From CAYHXN01 sp964373675 (GTDB lineage: Bacteria; Patescibacteriota; Minisyncoccia; UBA6257; WO2-44-18), in assembly GCA_964373675.1 (NCBI GenBank), contig CAYJVO010000012.1, forward strand, positions 1 through 17,493: DNA of 17,493 nt. The letters are read 5' to 3'. This document shows, in pieces, positions 1-7,085 of this stretch. A program made the position numbers and the translations under genes. Below the pieces are notes generated by a model, which worked only from the letters and a program-made list of their open reading frames with translations, had not been told where the DNA came from and ran no database searches. Each line of letters opens with the position of its first letter. Position 1 is the stretch's first letter.

Positions 1-441
1 ATGAATCTTTACCCCACCGCCCTTACCAACCAAGATTTATCAAGAATAAACAATTTGTTACGACAGCTTTCGGAGCGAGCTAAAAGTTTAAATAATAAGA
101 AACTTCAGCAAATACTGGCGCAACCAAATTTTTACCTATTGACCGTTCGAGATGGCATTAAGAAAAATAAACCTATTGTGGGAATGGCCAGCATTCATTT
201 TGAGAAAACTCTTACGGGTTTAAAGGGATATATTGAAGACGTGATAGTTGATATAAATTATCGAGGACGGGGATTAGGAAAACGTTTGGTTCAAGGCCTA
301 ATTGACTTTGCAAAGAAGAAGGGCGCCAAACACATTGAACTTACCAGTAGTCCGGCAAGAGTAGAAGCCAACGCCATGTATCAAAAGTTAGGATTTGCGA
401 AGCGTGAAACGAATTGTTACCGGCTTGTCATAACCCCATAA
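1..441 (+). CDS. GNAT-family N-acetyltransferase
   Basis: Predicted acetyl-CoA-dependent N-acetyltransferase of 146 residues. The acetyl-CoA pyrophosphate-binding motif A is clear at residues 82-98, with VDINYRGRGLGKRL (R88, G91, G93). A C-terminal AMYQKLGF (about 125-132) contains the tyrosine that often acts as general acid in this fold. The length is normal for a single-domain GNAT. The acceptor substrate cannot be told from sequence. The ATG is the first base of the window, so a longer N-terminus or upstream promoter cannot be excluded, though residues 1-60 already cover the expected first strand and helices. The gene ends inside a terminator hairpin and is followed on the same strand by tRNA-Ser. 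Confidence 0.85.
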   Translation: MNLYPTALTNQDLSRINNLLRQLSERAKSLNNKKLQQILAQPNFYLLTVRDGIKKNKPIVGMASIHFEKTLTGLKGYIEDVIVDINYRGRGLGKRLVQGLIDFAKKKGAKHIELTSSPARVEANAMYQKLGFAKRETNCYRLVITP

Positions 442-454
442 CGGGGTTATTTTA
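430..454 (+). terminator. Rho-independent terminator overlapping the GNAT stop codon
   Basis: An 8-bp stem, ATAACCCC (430-437) with GGGGTTAT (443-450), has a 5-nt loop and is followed by TTTATTT. The TAA stop (439-441) lies in the loop, so the last codons double as the terminator. Confidence 0.75.
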
Positions 455-463
455 TTTGTAGTT

Positions 464-550
464 GGAGACGTGGCTGAGCGGTTGAAGGCGCCTGTCTTGA
501 AAACAGGTAGGTCAGAAATGGCCTCGCAGGTTCGAATCCTGCCGCCTCCG
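464..550 (+). tRNA. tRNA-Ser (TGA anticodon)
   Basis: A full class II cloverleaf of 87 nt. The acceptor stem is GGAGACG with CGCCTCC, containing one A-C mismatch at the fifth pair. The anticodon stem is CCTGT/ACAGG with loop CTTGAAA and anticodon TGA at 498-500. The long variable arm is AGGTC/GGCCT, and the T arm is GCAGG-TTCGAAT-CCTGC. The discriminator is G550 and CCA is not encoded. The A36-A37-A38 run is the recognition signature for MiaA-type prenylation, which is of interest because a MiaA-like gene follows. The mismatch at pair 5-68 is unusual but does not disrupt the fold. Confidence 0.95.
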
Positions 551-579
551 CTTTACCCACGTCTTGTCCCGCCTTCCGC

Positions 580-620
580 AAAAATTCTGAATGCCCCCTT
601 GCGGGTGTTTCGGAATTTTT
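580..620 (+). terminator. Terminator-like hairpin after tRNA-Ser
   Basis: AAAAATTC (580-587) pairs with GAATTTTT (613-620). Inner pairs are GAA/TTC and CCC/GGG around a CCTTG loop. The 3' arm supplies the U-rich stretch. It probably ends the tRNA-Ser transcript. The structure contains the ATG at 591, which argues against using that codon as the start of the next gene. Confidence 0.55.
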
Positions 621-627
621 CTGACGA

Positions 628-656
628 TTGATTCAAACCGAGCCGCGTCCCATAAT
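628..656 (+). promoter_or_regulatory. Promoter of the MiaA/IPT-like gene
   Basis: TTGATT (628-633), a 17-nt spacer and CATAAT (651-656). The -10 box ends 6 nt before ATG 663, so transcription would start at or next to the start codon, giving a leaderless mRNA. Confidence 0.5.
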
Positions 657-662
657 CAAGGA

Positions 663-1370
663 ATGAAGTATAACTCTGCGATCGCAATCGTTGGTCCAAC
701 CGGTTCAGGGAAGACGGCGGTTGCGTTTGAGTTTGCTAGGCGTGTGGGCATAGGAGAGGTAGTGAATTTAGACAAAATGTGTCTTTTTAAGCATTTCCCC
801 ATAAGCTCTGGATTAGTTGACGTCCTCAAAGAGAAAGGAGTCAGCAGACATTTATATGAACTTCTTGAACCCGATGAGGAAATTATTCCGGTTGCAACGT
901 ATATCGAAATGGTACGCAAGGCCTGTGCTCAAATTTTATCTGGTGGGGGACTGCCAATAATAGAGGGGGGCCCTACAACATATGTGCCCGGCCTTTTGGA
1001 AGCCAACAAAAAAGCAGAATTTTGTAAGCCTGTCGGACTACGGCCTTCTACGGGTTTTAACCTTAGAGAAGCGTTTGTTCAACGACTTGATGCGGCATTG
1101 CGGGAAGGACTCATAGATGAAGTAAAAGTAAACCTCAATAAATATAGAAATACCTTAGTAATGACAGATGCCCACTCCGTCGTTCCTTTAGTTCATTACC
1201 TTGACGGGGAAATTGATCTTGCCGAAGCAAAAGAAGAAATTGTAAACCGGGCTCTAAAATACGCGCAACGGCAAATGGAAATATTTAAGCCATACCCAGA
1301 GATTGCATGGTTAAACTATGAATCGTCGCGACTGTCTCAAACAGTAGAAAAAATATTGACTCTCATATAA
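663..1370 (+). CDS. Compact MiaA/IPT-family prenyltransferase-like protein
   Basis: Likely a P-loop isopentenyltransferase. MiaA enzymes add dimethylallyl groups to tRNA A37; the related plant and Agrobacterium IPT enzymes prenylate adenine nucleotides. From ATG 663 it has 235 residues. Seen: Walker A GPTGSGKT at 11-18, NLDK with D37 where the family has its catalytic Asp, LPIIEGGPTTY at 97-107 matching the LPxxxGGTxxY strand, REAFVQRLDAALREGLIDEV matching the RIxxRxxxMLxxGxxxEV helix, and YAQRQ (R203). Bacterial MiaA is usually about 300 residues. Here only about 20 residues lie between the GGP strand and the REAFVQRL helix, so most of the tRNA-contacting insertion, with its NDxxRxxRALE motif, is absent. 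Family membership is fairly sure; the substrate is not. It could be a nucleotide prenyltransferase, a reduced MiaA or a decayed one. An in-frame ATG at 591 sits inside a hairpin and is a less likely start. Confidence 0.72.
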   Translation: MKYNSAIAIVGPTGSGKTAVAFEFARRVGIGEVVNLDKMCLFKHFPISSGLVDVLKEKGVSRHLYELLEPDEEIIPVATYIEMVRKACAQILSGGGLPIIEGGPTTYVPGLLEANKKAEFCKPVGLRPSTGFNLREAFVQRLDAALREGLIDEVKVNLNKYRNTLVMTDAHSVVPLVHYLDGEIDLAEAKEEIVNRALKYAQRQMEIFKPYPEIAWLNYESSRLSQTVEKILTLI

Positions 1371-1389
1371 AGAGGGATTTTTGCTTGAG

Positions 1390-1398
1390 TGTTATAAT
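1390..1398 (+). promoter_or_regulatory. Extended -10 promoter of the DM13 gene
   Basis: TGTTATAAT is a TGN-TATAAT extended -10 element ending 5 nt before ATG 1404. No good -35 is visible at the right distance, as is usual for extended -10 promoters. The expected start point coincides with the ATG at 1404. Confidence 0.5.
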
Positions 1399-1403
1399 TA
1401 TTA

Positions 1404-1931
1404 ATGCTCACAAAAGAGGTTATTAACCGTTCATTTTGGGCCTTACCGAAGGGTTCTAGACCGACACTGCCCGCTTCAATAGTTAATGAAATGAAGAAAA
1501 AAATTATTATTATCTCTATAATTGTTTTAACAACCGGTGCGGCTGTTTTCGGTTATTGGACGATTTCGCCGCTTTTTATTGATGTGCAGGTTAGCGAAGA
1601 AATGTTGAGTGAGCCGGTAGTTTTGACGCAGGGCGAATTTGCCGGGATCGCGGGTCATAGTGCTTCCGGTATCGCTAAATTGCTGGACGTTACGGGAAAA
1701 AAGTACGTAAGGTTTGAAGAAAATTTTAAGGTTACTAACGGACCGGATCTCTTTGTTTATCTTGGTAAAGATGGTCAATATGATCCTGGGGCTAACCTCG
1801 GCCGTTTGAAAGGCAATATCGGTTCGCAAAATTACGAAGTTCCGGCTGGAATAGACCTGTCAAAATACGACTCAGTGTGGGTTTGGTGCCGAGTTTTCAG
1901 CGTTGGTTTCGGTGTAGCCAGTCTCCAATAA
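1404..1931 (+). CDS. Membrane-anchored DM13-domain protein
   Basis: 175 residues if started at ATG 1404. A hydrophobic helix at about residues 34-52 (after MKKK) suggests a signal anchor or signal peptide. The C-terminal 95 residues match the DM13 domain: GEFAGIAGHSASGIAKLLDV, then KYVRFEENFKVTNGPDLFVY, LGRLKGNIGSQNYEVPAGID and a final WCRVFSVGFGVASL with a single Cys. DM13 domains are proposed electron-transfer or adhesion modules outside the membrane; the partner is unknown. A second start, ATG 1491, gives 146 residues beginning directly at the signal region. The extra 29 residues are odd: the first 17 copy the start of the cation ATPase at 3213. The promoter position favours transcription starting at 1404. 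A bidirectional terminator follows. Confidence 0.8.
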   Translation: MLTKEVINRSFWALPKGSRPTLPASIVNEMKKKIIIISIIVLTTGAAVFGYWTISPLFIDVQVSEEMLSEPVVLTQGEFAGIAGHSASGIAKLLDVTGKKYVRFEENFKVTNGPDLFVYLGKDGQYDPGANLGRLKGNIGSQNYEVPAGIDLSKYDSVWVWCRVFSVGFGVASLQ

Positions 1932-1942
1932 TTGATTAAAAT

Positions 1943-1966
1943 AAAAACCCCTAAGCGGGGTTTTTT
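1943..1966. terminator. Bidirectional terminator between DM13 and FBP aldolase/phosphatase genes
   Basis: AAAAACCCC (1943-1951) pairs with GGGGTTTTT (1957-1965) around a TAAGC loop. There is a T-run after it on the plus strand and on the minus strand. It serves both convergent genes and overlaps the minus-strand stop codon. Confidence 0.85.
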
Positions 1967-3102
1967 CTTAATTCAAATCTTTTATCCAGCTCTTTCATCA
2001 TTTCCATGAGGCCGGTGTAGGCGATTTCTTCTTGCGAGGCCATACCGATGCCGAAGAATCCCTGCTGCCGAATGTAGTTCGATTTAATGAGCGCTTCCTC
2101 TCTAGCTAATTCCCATTCGCGACCGTCAAACATATCAATATATTCTTGCGAAAAGCGTCCTCCATTGTCCATCGAGAAAGCAAGACAGGAGACGGGCGGC
2201 TGGCAATAACGTCCGCGTACCGGACTATTGATCGCCATTGGCATCAGAGACATATTGTGGCTACCGCGGCAATCGCCGGTGACAATCGTACAGTCGTGAT
2301 ACGGTTCAAGTACCTCTTCCGGTGCCGGAAAAATACCTTGTGTCCGGAAAATCATCACCGGATCATCCTTGCCAGTATATTTTCCGGCAATGTTATGGAG
2401 CCGGGTTGCCGACACCGAAACTAATTGTTCTTGGGGATAGGCGTTGGAATGCGCAGATTCTACGGCAAAGCGGTCAATATTTCGGAGCAGGGCCGCCAAT
2501 TTCAGATGCCCGAGCGGTTCAGCCGTGTTTATTTTAATGATCCGGTCCGAATCTTTGCTTTTACAATCCATATCTATGGCCATAACCGTGAATCCTTGAG
2601 CCAGTTTTGGCGAAAGCAGCAGCCCGCTATTCTTCATTGGATTACAAAGAGTATTCCAAAGGGCGTAGTTGTAAGCTCCGGGCCCGCATTTGTCAGCGGC
2701 GAAAATCAGAAAAGCTTCGGCAGGTCGGTAATTCGGCAAAAGTTCAAATTCAATTTCTGCTACTGCCGGTCCAGCGCCGCGTAGGTTTCCCGAGGGTGCG
2801 TCAACCAAGAGATCTTGGCCGGCGGCGTAATAGCCGCGTTTTTTGGCAATAGCGGCGGCATCGATAAAAATTTTCCAAGCCAGCGAATGAGTTTTTTCCG
2901 CGCCGACACCGTGGTTGTGACTGAAAATCAGAGCGATGTCATCACCGGTGTAAGTCACTAGCGCATCGCTTATTGCCAATTGTCTGTTCTGAGCCGATAT
3001 CTGCCTCATCGCTTCTTTAAGCATTTCTTCGGCCGGTTTAGTATGTCCGCCAATACTCCCCACGTCCGCTTTAATTACCGACAGAGTGATTTTTCTACCC
3101 AT
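1951..3102 (-). CDS. fbp: Archaeal-type fructose-1,6-bisphosphate aldolase/phosphatase (class V FBPase)
   Basis: Bifunctional enzyme that joins dihydroxyacetone phosphate and glyceraldehyde 3-phosphate into fructose 1,6-bisphosphate and then removes the C1 phosphate, making gluconeogenesis one-way; cytosolic and Mg-dependent. 383 residues, normal for the family. Conserved marks run the full length: SVIKADVGSIGGH (D13, H20), TGDD (D54, D55), GYYAAGQDLL (Tyr 92), GNLRGAGPAVAE, FAADK (K138), PGAYN, IAGKYTGKDDPVM (Y242 and K245, corresponding to the Tyr and Schiff-base Lys of the aldolase step) and RGSHNMSLMP. No key residue appears lost. The enzyme is typical of archaea and deep-branching thermophiles and is recurrent in Patescibacteria. 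It is encoded alone, with its own promoter, convergent with the DM13 gene and divergent from the cation ATPase. Confidence 0.95.
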   Translation of the reverse strand: MGRKITLSVIKADVGSIGGHTKPAEEMLKEAMRQISAQNRQLAISDALVTYTGDDIALIFSHNHGVGAEKTHSLAWKIFIDAAAIAKKRGYYAAGQDLLVDAPSGNLRGAGPAVAEIEFELLPNYRPAEAFLIFAADKCGPGAYNYALWNTLCNPMKNSGLLLSPKLAQGFTVMAIDMDCKSKDSDRIIKINTAEPLGHLKLAALLRNIDRFAVESAHSNAYPQEQLVSVSATRLHNIAGKYTGKDDPVMIFRTQGIFPAPEEVLEPYHDCTIVTGDCRGSHNMSLMPMAINSPVRGRYCQPPVSCLAFSMDNGGRFSQEYIDMFDGREWELAREEALIKSNYIRQQGFFGIGMASQEEIAYTGLMEMMKELDKRFELRKNPA

Positions 3103-3128
3103 CTTAATCCGTTCAAAATTCCACTATC

Positions 3129-3157
3129 ATAGTAATCGTTCCCGCGCCGGGCGTCAA
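3129..3157 (-). promoter_or_regulatory. Promoter of the FBP aldolase/phosphatase gene
   Basis: Read on the minus strand: TTGACG, a 17-nt spacer, then TACTAT, overlapping a TATGAT. It lies 27 nt from the ATG at 3102. No purine-rich ribosome-binding site is evident in the leader. Confidence 0.5.
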
Positions 3158-3172
3158 ATACTAGGGAAATTT

Positions 3173-3202
3173 GGAATTTAGGATTTAGGAATTTAGGACT
3201 TA
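3173..3202 (+). repeat. Short degenerate tandem repeat upstream of the cation ATPase
   Basis: Alternating 8- and 7-nt units GGAATTTA, GGATTTA, GGAATTTA, GGACTTA. This is one of several unrelated-sequence 7-8 nt arrays in the window. It abuts the TATACT box (3201-3206), which ends 6 nt before the ATPase ATG. Confidence 0.7.
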
Positions 3203-3212
3203 TACTTAATAG

Positions 3213-5825
3213 ATGCTCATTCGTGAGGTTATTAACCGCTCCTTTTGGGCCCTGCCGAAGGGCGAGGTTTTGGATATTTTAGAAACTTCGGCGAGCGGTT
3301 TGACCGAAGAAGAGGTTTCTGAGCGCCAAACCATTTTTAAAAAGAATGTTTTGCCCCAACGTCAGCGCCTTAGTAAATTTGCCGTTCTTTTACGACAGTT
3401 TGAAAGCCCGCTGCTGATTTTGCTTTTGGTGGCAGTAGTAATCACCGCTCTTTTGGGAGATTTTAAAGACGCCAGCTTTATTGCGATTGCGGCTCTTGCT
3501 AATGTGTTGTTGGGTTTTTATCAGGAAAACAAAGCCGAAGCAGCGCTGGCCCACTTAAAAACTTATGTTCGGGAAAGGACCAGAGTTTTCCGTGATGGTC
3601 AGGAACAGGAAATAGATGTCAATGAACTCGTGCCGGGAGACATCGTTCATGTTGCGCAAGGAGATCGCGTACCAGCGGATTGCCGCTTGATTTACGTAAA
3701 TGATCTGATGGTTGATGAATCAATTTTAACCGGCGAATCGCTGCCAATATTAAAAAATACCGAACCCGCCAGTTTTAAAGCTGTCATTGCCGATCAGCAT
3801 TCCATGGTATTTAGCGGCACTTTTGTCGCTCAGGGATTTGCTAATGCCGCTGTTTGCCGTACCGGTCAGCAAACGGAGTTGGGTAAAATCGCTTCTTATG
3901 TAGCTTCAGCAGAAAGGGAGAAAACGCCGCTTCAAAAAGCGATTCTCCGTTTCAGTTTAAAAGCGAGTATTATTCTGGTGGCGATGACGGCGGCGCTATT
4001 TTTTGTCGGTTTGGGCATAGGCAAATCGCCATTGGAGATGTTTTTGATTTCTGTGGCGATTGCGGTGGCGGCGGTGCCGGAAGGTTTGCCGGTGGCGATG
4101 ACGGTGATTTTGGCGATCGGCGTTCAGCGGCTGGCAAAAAAGAACGGTGTGGTGAGAAAACTTCTGGCGGCCGAAACTCTGGGTAGTACCTCGGTAATTT
4201 TGACCGACAAAACCGGCACCCTCACTCAAGCCAAGATGACCCTTTCCAAAATCACTTCATTTTCCAAAAAGCTTCCCAATCATCATGAATTAATTCTGAA
4301 GCTGGCGATTTTAAGCAGCGATGTAGTCATTGAAAATCCTAAAGACTCTCCGGATAAATGGCGGATTATCGGCCGGCCGCTGGAAGCGGCGATTGTAAAA
4401 TCAGCAGCCGAGCAAGGGGTATTGCTACCAAAGGTTCGGAAAGAGATTAAGGTTCTGGAATACCTGCCTTTTAGTTCGGCCAGTAAATTTTCCGCCACGA
4501 TTTTGGAATTAAACAACCGCCGGTTATTAAGCATATTTGGAGCGCCGGAAATTCTACTCCGTCATTCTAGTTTTAACGAGGAGGAGCGGCGCAATGTTCA
4601 TAAAGCGATTGATGAGATGGCGCACAGCGGCGAACGGGTGCTGGGAATTGCCACCAAAGAATTAAAATCTGTAGAAGAAGCAATGTTAAAACAGAAAAAA
4701 GTTTTCAGCGAACTGGATTTTTTGGGCACGGTTTCTTTTCGCGACCCAGTGCGGCCGGGAGTGGCTGAAGCGATTGGCCGGATTGCTCAATCTGGAGTCA
4801 AAACAGCGATCGTCACCGGCGATCATTTGGGAACCGCAATTTCGGTGGCAAAGGAAATCGGATTGAGCGTTGACAAAGATCAAGTGATTAACGGCGAGGA
4901 TTTGGATGGTTTGAGCGATGCGGAGTTAAAACAAAGACTTCCTAATATCACTGTTGTTTCTAGGGTTAGTCCTGATGGTAAGGTGCGGATTGCCAAGACA
5001 TTTAAGGAGCTGGGAGAAACAGTGGCAATGACCGGCGACGGTTTAAACGACGCCGCCTCTCTTAAAGAAGCGGATATCGGAGTGGCAATGGGATCAGGTA
5101 GCGACGTTGCTAAAGACGTTTCCGATTTGGTTTTACTGGACGACGATTTTTCCACGATTGTGGCCGCCGTAGAGGAGGGAAGGAGAATTTTGGAAAACAT
5201 CCGCAAGGTTATTATTTATTTAAGCTCCTCGGTTTTTGGCGAGTTAATTTTAATCAGCGCTTCGCTTTTAACCGGCCTCGCTTTGCCGATTAACGCTCTC
5301 CAGATTTTGTTCATCAACTTCATTACCGACAGCTTTCCGGCAATCGGGCTCGCGTTTGAAGATCACGCTGATTACTTATTGGAAAGAAGGCGGCGAATTG
5401 CTACTAATCTTTTTGATAAAGAAATGCTGTTTTTAATGCTCGCGATCGGCGTGCCGACCGCCGCCTTATTTTTCGCGCTTTACTGGTCACTTTTGAGCTA
5501 TGGGCTGGATCCAGTTTTAGTGCGCACGTTTATTTTCGCGGCTTTTGGTACCTATACGCTAGTTACGATTTTCGCCGTCCGGAGTTTGCGAAGGCCTGTT
5601 TTTACAATCAACCCCTTTTCTAATCCCCAGCTTTTAGTAACGGTAGTTTTTGGCATCGGTTCTGTTGCCGCGTCGCTTTACTGGCCGTTTTTACAAAATC
5701 TTTTCGGCATCGTTCCATTGCCGCCGATTTGGCTGGCCGGAGTGGCGGCAGTCGGAGTTACGAGTATGTTGGCAATTGAACTGGGCAAACTGGTGATTCG
5801 GAGGTTTAAAATGAACGGCAATTAG
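3213..5825 (+). CDS. P2-type cation-transporting ATPase (Ca2+-ATPase-like)
   Basis: Membrane pump that uses ATP to move a cation, probably Ca2+, out of the cytoplasm. 870 residues, usual for bacterial P2A pumps. In order: N-terminal cation-ATPase domain (GLTEEEVSER, 29-38), M1-M2, actuator domain with TGES 173-176, M4 with VPEGLP (E290), phosphorylation loop DKTGTLT with D332, TGDH 535-538, hinge TGDGLND 607-613, and M5-M10. M4 E290 and M6 NxxTD (N702, T705, D706) match SERCA Ca2+ site II. In M5 the site-I Asn is Val674 while the Glu is kept (E677), suggesting a single-site pump as in PMR1-like ATPases (inference). The nucleotide-pocket KGAPE motif reads FGAPE (F442), so its Lys is replaced. 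ATG 3213 is supported by the N-terminal domain starting at once. The first 17 codons recur at the start of the DM13 gene. Confidence 0.92.
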   Translation: MLIREVINRSFWALPKGEVLDILETSASGLTEEEVSERQTIFKKNVLPQRQRLSKFAVLLRQFESPLLILLLVAVVITALLGDFKDASFIAIAALANVLLGFYQENKAEAALAHLKTYVRERTRVFRDGQEQEIDVNELVPGDIVHVAQGDRVPADCRLIYVNDLMVDESILTGESLPILKNTEPASFKAVIADQHSMVFSGTFVAQGFANAAVCRTGQQTELGKIASYVASAEREKTPLQKAILRFSLKASIILVAMTAALFFVGLGIGKSPLEMFLISVAIAVAAVPEGLPVAMTVILAIGVQRLAKKNGVVRKLLAAETLGSTSVILTDKTGTLTQAKMTLSKITSFSKKLPNHHELILKLAILSSDVVIENPKDSPDKWRIIGRPLEAAIVKSAAEQGVLLPKVRKEIKVLEYLPFSSASKFSATILELNNRRLLSIFGAPEILLRHSSFNEEERRNVHKAIDEMAHSGERVLGIATKELKSVEEAMLKQKKVFSELDFLGTVSFRDPVRPGVAEAIGRIAQSGVKTAIVTGDHLGTAISVAKEIGLSVDKDQVINGEDLDGLSDAELKQRLPNITVVSRVSPDGKVRIAKTFKELGETVAMTGDGLNDAASLKEADIGVAMGSGSDVAKDVSDLVLLDDDFSTIVAAVEEGRRILENIRKVIIYLSSSVFGELILISASLLTGLALPINALQILFINFITDSFPAIGLAFEDHADYLLERRRRIATNLFDKEMLFLMLAIGVPTAALFFALYWSLLSYGLDPVLVRTFIFAAFGTYTLVTIFAVRSLRRPVFTINPFSNPQLLVTVVFGIGSVAASLYWPFLQNLFGIVPLPPIWLAGVAAVGVTSMLAIELGKLVIRRFKMNGN

Positions 5826-5884
5826 AGTTTGGCGAATCTGATAATTTATGTTAGTTTTTCTTAAGCTCTTTTCGGTTCTTAATA

Positions 5885-6091
5885 ATGTTTCGTATTTTGT
5901 TAGGGTTGATTATTGCAAATATTTTGATAAGCGGCATTTTATTGCAACTAGGATTTTCTTTCTACCTAGCCCTTGTCGGATCACTCCTTATTAATTGTTT
6001 ATCGGGTATGATGATAGCTTTAGCCGTGGCTGCTTTTCGCAAACAAACTTCTCTAAAGGATTACTTAGTCAACCGCAAGCGGAAAAACTGA
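5885..6091 (+). CDS. Small two-helix membrane protein, unknown function
   Basis: 68 residues. Two hydrophobic stretches, about 3-24 and 28-52, are followed by a basic tail rich in Lys and Arg, giving a helical hairpin with the tail predicted in the cytoplasm. No recognised family. It lies 59 nt downstream of the ATPase on the same strand and is followed by a good terminator, so it may be co-transcribed with the pump. Whether it is a pump partner cannot be told. No Shine-Dalgarno motif precedes the ATG. Confidence 0.55.
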   Translation: MFRILLGLIIANILISGILLQLGFSFYLALVGSLLINCLSGMMIALAVAAFRKQTSLKDYLVNRKRKN

Positions 6092-6106
6092 AACGGTAAA
6101 CAGTGT

Positions 6107-6133
6107 AACATCATCTACTAAGATGATGTTTTT
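6107..6133 (+). terminator. Rho-independent terminator after the small membrane protein
   Basis: AACATCATC (6107-6115) pairs perfectly with GATGATGTT (6122-6130) around loop TACTAA, followed by TTT. Confidence 0.75.
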
Positions 6134-6141
6134 ATGTGCCG

Positions 6142-6345
6142 AACTTCCGAACGAAAACCACGGCCTTCAGGCCGTGGAAGTGCGGGCATATCCGCCACTA
6201 TTACGCGTAATAGTGGCGGACGAGCGTCGCTCGATCAATCAGAAACCCCAGGCGCCACGCTCCGCCAAAGGCGCGGGGCTCCGCCGAGTCAGACTCGGCT
6301 CCGCTTCCAGCGGGGCCGAGGGTAAGGCCGGGGAGTTTCATTATT
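6142..6345. mobile_element. Hairpin-rich non-coding element, possible IS200/IS605-derived miniature element
   Basis: No gene is supported in the roughly 300 nt before comF. Instead there are successive hairpins: CCACGGCC/GGCCGTGG with a TTCA loop (6158-6177), a 30-nt perfect palindrome (6191-6220), CGAGC/GCTCG (6221-6233), GCCGAGT/ACTCGGC (6283-6299) and CCGCT/AGCGG (6301-6313), the last three with 3-nt loops. An outer stem pairs GAAACCCC plus GGC (6242-6253) with GCC-GGGG-AG-TTTC (6327-6339). The GAAACCCC...GGGGAGTTTCA arrangement resembles IS200/IS605 right ends, and the TTCA-loop hairpin resembles a left-end palindrome. No TnpA or TnpB is present, so a non-autonomous copy or a relic is inferred. 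Open frames across the region encode only the hairpins. Confidence 0.4.
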
Positions 6346-6391
6346 CACCATCTCAGGCTGAGGAACGGCAACAGTTAAAAGTCCACCTCAC

Positions 6392-7039
6392 TTATTTTGT
6401 TTTTGCCACCACTAGAGCAATTACTCTTTTGGCTCCATTACTCCGGAGGACGCGCACCGCTTCGTTCATGGTGGCGCCAGATGTGAAAACGTCGTCAATA
6501 AGAATAATTTTTTTATTTGCTACCAGATTCGGATTGGAAACGGCAAAACACCCAGCAATATTCTCGGTCCGATTTTTATAATCTTCCAATTCCGCTTGGG
6601 CTTTGGTATCGCGGATTTTTACCAGGGCGTTGTCCAAGAGCGGCAAATTTAAAAGCCCCGCCGTCTTTTCCGCGATGAGTTTGGCTTGGTTAAAACCCCG
6701 CTTACGCTCTTTTTTTGGAAACATCGGAATGGGGACCACCGTGTAACCGCTGAAATTGAAATCCAGCTTAGAAAGATAGTTTGCTAAAAGATCAGCAATC
6801 GGCTGGAGAGCCCCCGAGCGTTTTTGGTATTTAAGAGTGTGAATCCACTCTTTAACTTGGCCATCATAACGAGCCGCCGCCGCGAGTTTATAAGAAGTGT
6901 CTTTGTGGCAGATTTTGATGTTGCGGGCTTGCCGCGCGCGGCAGATTGGACAAAACAAGGTTTGGTTGATCGGGATGTTTTTTATTGACACAGGCGGAAA
7001 AAGAACATCTAGTATAAAGTTTTTTATTTTGGCCAGCAT
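6392..7039 (-). CDS. comF: ComF-family phosphoribosyltransferase-like competence protein
   Basis: ComF proteins take part in natural transformation, on the cytosolic side of DNA uptake. From ATG 7039 it has 215 residues, normal for the family; an in-frame TTG at 7048 would add three. Using the TTG numbering: an N-terminal zinc-ribbon-like cluster C33, C36, C47 and H48, the conserved VVPIPMFPKKERKRGFNQA segment (103-122), and the PRPP-binding motif ILIDDVFTSGAT (182-193). The cluster has three Cys and a His and not four Cys. It is divergent from the pilus operon, whose prepilin peptidase could serve the same DNA-uptake system. The leader contains a TTTCTCAG-type 8-nt array and no clear ribosome-binding site. 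Confidence 0.88.
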   Translation of the reverse strand: MLAKIKNFILDVLFPPVSIKNIPINQTLFCPICRARQARNIKICHKDTSYKLAAAARYDGQVKEWIHTLKYQKRSGALQPIADLLANYLSKLDFNFSGYTVVPIPMFPKKERKRGFNQAKLIAEKTAGLLNLPLLDNALVKIRDTKAQAELEDYKNRTENIAGCFAVSNPNLVANKKIILIDDVFTSGATMNEAVRVLRSNGAKRVIALVVAKTK

Positions 7040-7048
7040 CTTTTTCAA

Positions 7049-7072
7049 TTTCTTAGTTTCTCAGTTTCTCAA
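7049..7072. repeat. Three 8-nt tandem units in the comF leader
   Basis: TTTCTTAG, TTTCTCAG, TTTCTCAA in direct succession. The TTTCTTAG unit also occurs in the array downstream of gatA (13815-13822). Confidence 0.7.
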
Positions 7073-7085
7073 TATTAATATAGTG

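Noticed and set aside
591..662. Upstream ATG 591 as the start of the MiaA/IPT-like protein
   Set aside because: It lies inside a terminator-like hairpin, and the extra 24 residues resemble no family N-terminus. ATG 663 begins just before the P-loop strand and fits the promoter.
2146..2852. Several plus-strand open frames within the FBP aldolase/phosphatase gene
   Set aside because: They are antisense shadows of a fully conserved gene, with no domain of their own.
6123..6581. Open reading frame of 152 codons across the hairpin cluster and the comF 3' end
   Set aside because: It is made of palindromic DNA and antisense comF, shows no protein-like pattern, and a terminator overlaps its start.
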